A stretch of 32,519 nt of DNA, taken from contig JAQGOF010000150.1 of assembly GCA_028293745.1 (NCBI GenBank), positions 1 through 32,519 of the forward strand. The letters run 5' to 3'. The DNA is from Gammaproteobacteria bacterium. Its GTDB lineage: Bacteria > Pseudomonadota > Gammaproteobacteria > Steroidobacterales > Steroidobacteraceae. This document shows positions 32,225 to 32,519 of the stretch, piece after piece. The notes under the pieces were generated by a model. The model made no database searches. It saw nothing but the letters and a program-made list of their open reading frames with translations, and was not told where the DNA came from. A program made the translations under genes and the position numbers. Within the stretch, counting starts at the first letter, position 1. The number at the start of each line of letters is the position of its first letter.

Positions 32225-32428
32225 ATGGATCATCGGCAACACACGATCGTTCCAATTCTCGATGCGCGACTGCAGGAGCTCAGAGCGGGCACACGCATGT
32301 CTCTCCTGACTCTGGAAGCGAGTATGGACCGAACAGAGTTGATCCGTTGGGGGGTTCTTGTTGTGCTCGGAAATGTCGTGCTCACCGCAGCGGCTACAGC
32401 GGCACTGAACGCCCTCAGGCATCTCTGA
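32225..32428 (+). CDS. Possible small membrane protein or 3' fragment of one
   Basis: This 67-codon frame has a charged N-terminal half (LDARLQELRAGTRMSLLTLE) and a C-terminal hydrophobic helix (GVLVVLGNVVLTAAATAALN) ending soon after. The layout, an amphipathic segment then a terminal membrane anchor, is protein-like. There is no good Shine-Dalgarno before the ATG at 32225; inner ATGs at 32297 or 32323 are alternatives. I do not recognise a family. It may be a genuine tail-anchored small protein or the remnant of a longer coiled-coil membrane protein. Confidence 0.3.
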   Translation: MDHRQHTIVPILDARLQELRAGTRMSLLTLEASMDRTELIRWGVLVVLGNVVLTAAATAALNALRHL

Positions 32429-32519
32429 TCAGGTCGCGGGCATATCGACTTCAACGCGGAGTAGGCGTAGGCGCTTTCTGACACGACAGCACAACGAGTG
32501 CGGACAGACCTCGTGAGGT

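Overview
The window is GC-rich, densely packed DNA of a Gram-negative proteobacterial type. The evidence is a PuuD-type membrane urate hydroxylase, a three-gene XdhA/XdhB/XdhC xanthine dehydrogenase, Sec signal peptides, and an MHYT histidine kinase next to a GGDEF protein. A gammaproteobacterium near the Steroidobacter/Xanthomonad side is my guess from general family patterns; I could not test it.

Positions 1-2261 are a worn border zone. It holds the 3' end of a LysR-type regulator, frameshifted remnants of a histidine kinase and of a receiver domain, a DUF2182 membrane protein, and a leftover of a DUF899 gene fused in frame ahead of it.

Positions 2262-16291 (minus strand) are one purine-catabolic operon, transcribed right to left: uraH, xdhA, xdhB, xdhC, puuD, guaD, a GntR/FCD regulator, puuE, a uraD-allantoate amidohydrolase fusion, an M20 hydrolase and a secreted nucleoside-hydrolase-like protein. 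Eight of the nine junctions from xdhA onward are 4-base ATGA/GTGA overlaps. Together the enzymes take guanine to xanthine (GuaD), xanthine or hypoxanthine to urate (XdhAB, matured by XdhC), urate to 5-hydroxyisourate (PuuD), then OHCU (UraH), allantoin (UraD), allantoate (PuuE) and ureidoglycine (amidohydrolase). No dedicated ureidoglycine or ureidoglycolate enzyme and no purine permease is present. Diverging from uraH is an adenine/adenosine-deaminase-family gene (16498-17511). The gap between them carries a TTGT-CC-ACAA palindrome, a likely operator for the operon's own GntR protein.

Positions 17530-22654 hold a phosphoribosyltransferase, a CYTH protein overlapping an extended SDR, and a minus-strand pair of a secreted beta-helix protein and an exported amidohydrolase. 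The beta-helix gene is preceded by two copies of a TGGYCTGWCCACT motif. Positions 22930-23643 encode DUF427 and EF-hand proteins. Positions 23680-26834 (minus) are an apparent operon of a PCMT-erythromycin-esterase fusion, DUF2784, the fluoride channel CrcB/FluC and DUF190, with a hairpin covering the first Shine-Dalgarno.

Positions 26835-28468 are another decayed zone with a deletion-scarred hybrid kinase. Positions 28469-31493 are a signalling operon: MHYT histidine kinase, Rcp1-like response regulator and receiver-GGDEF diguanylate cyclase. A convergent YbaK-type deacylase follows, and the last 570 bases hold at most one small membrane ORF.
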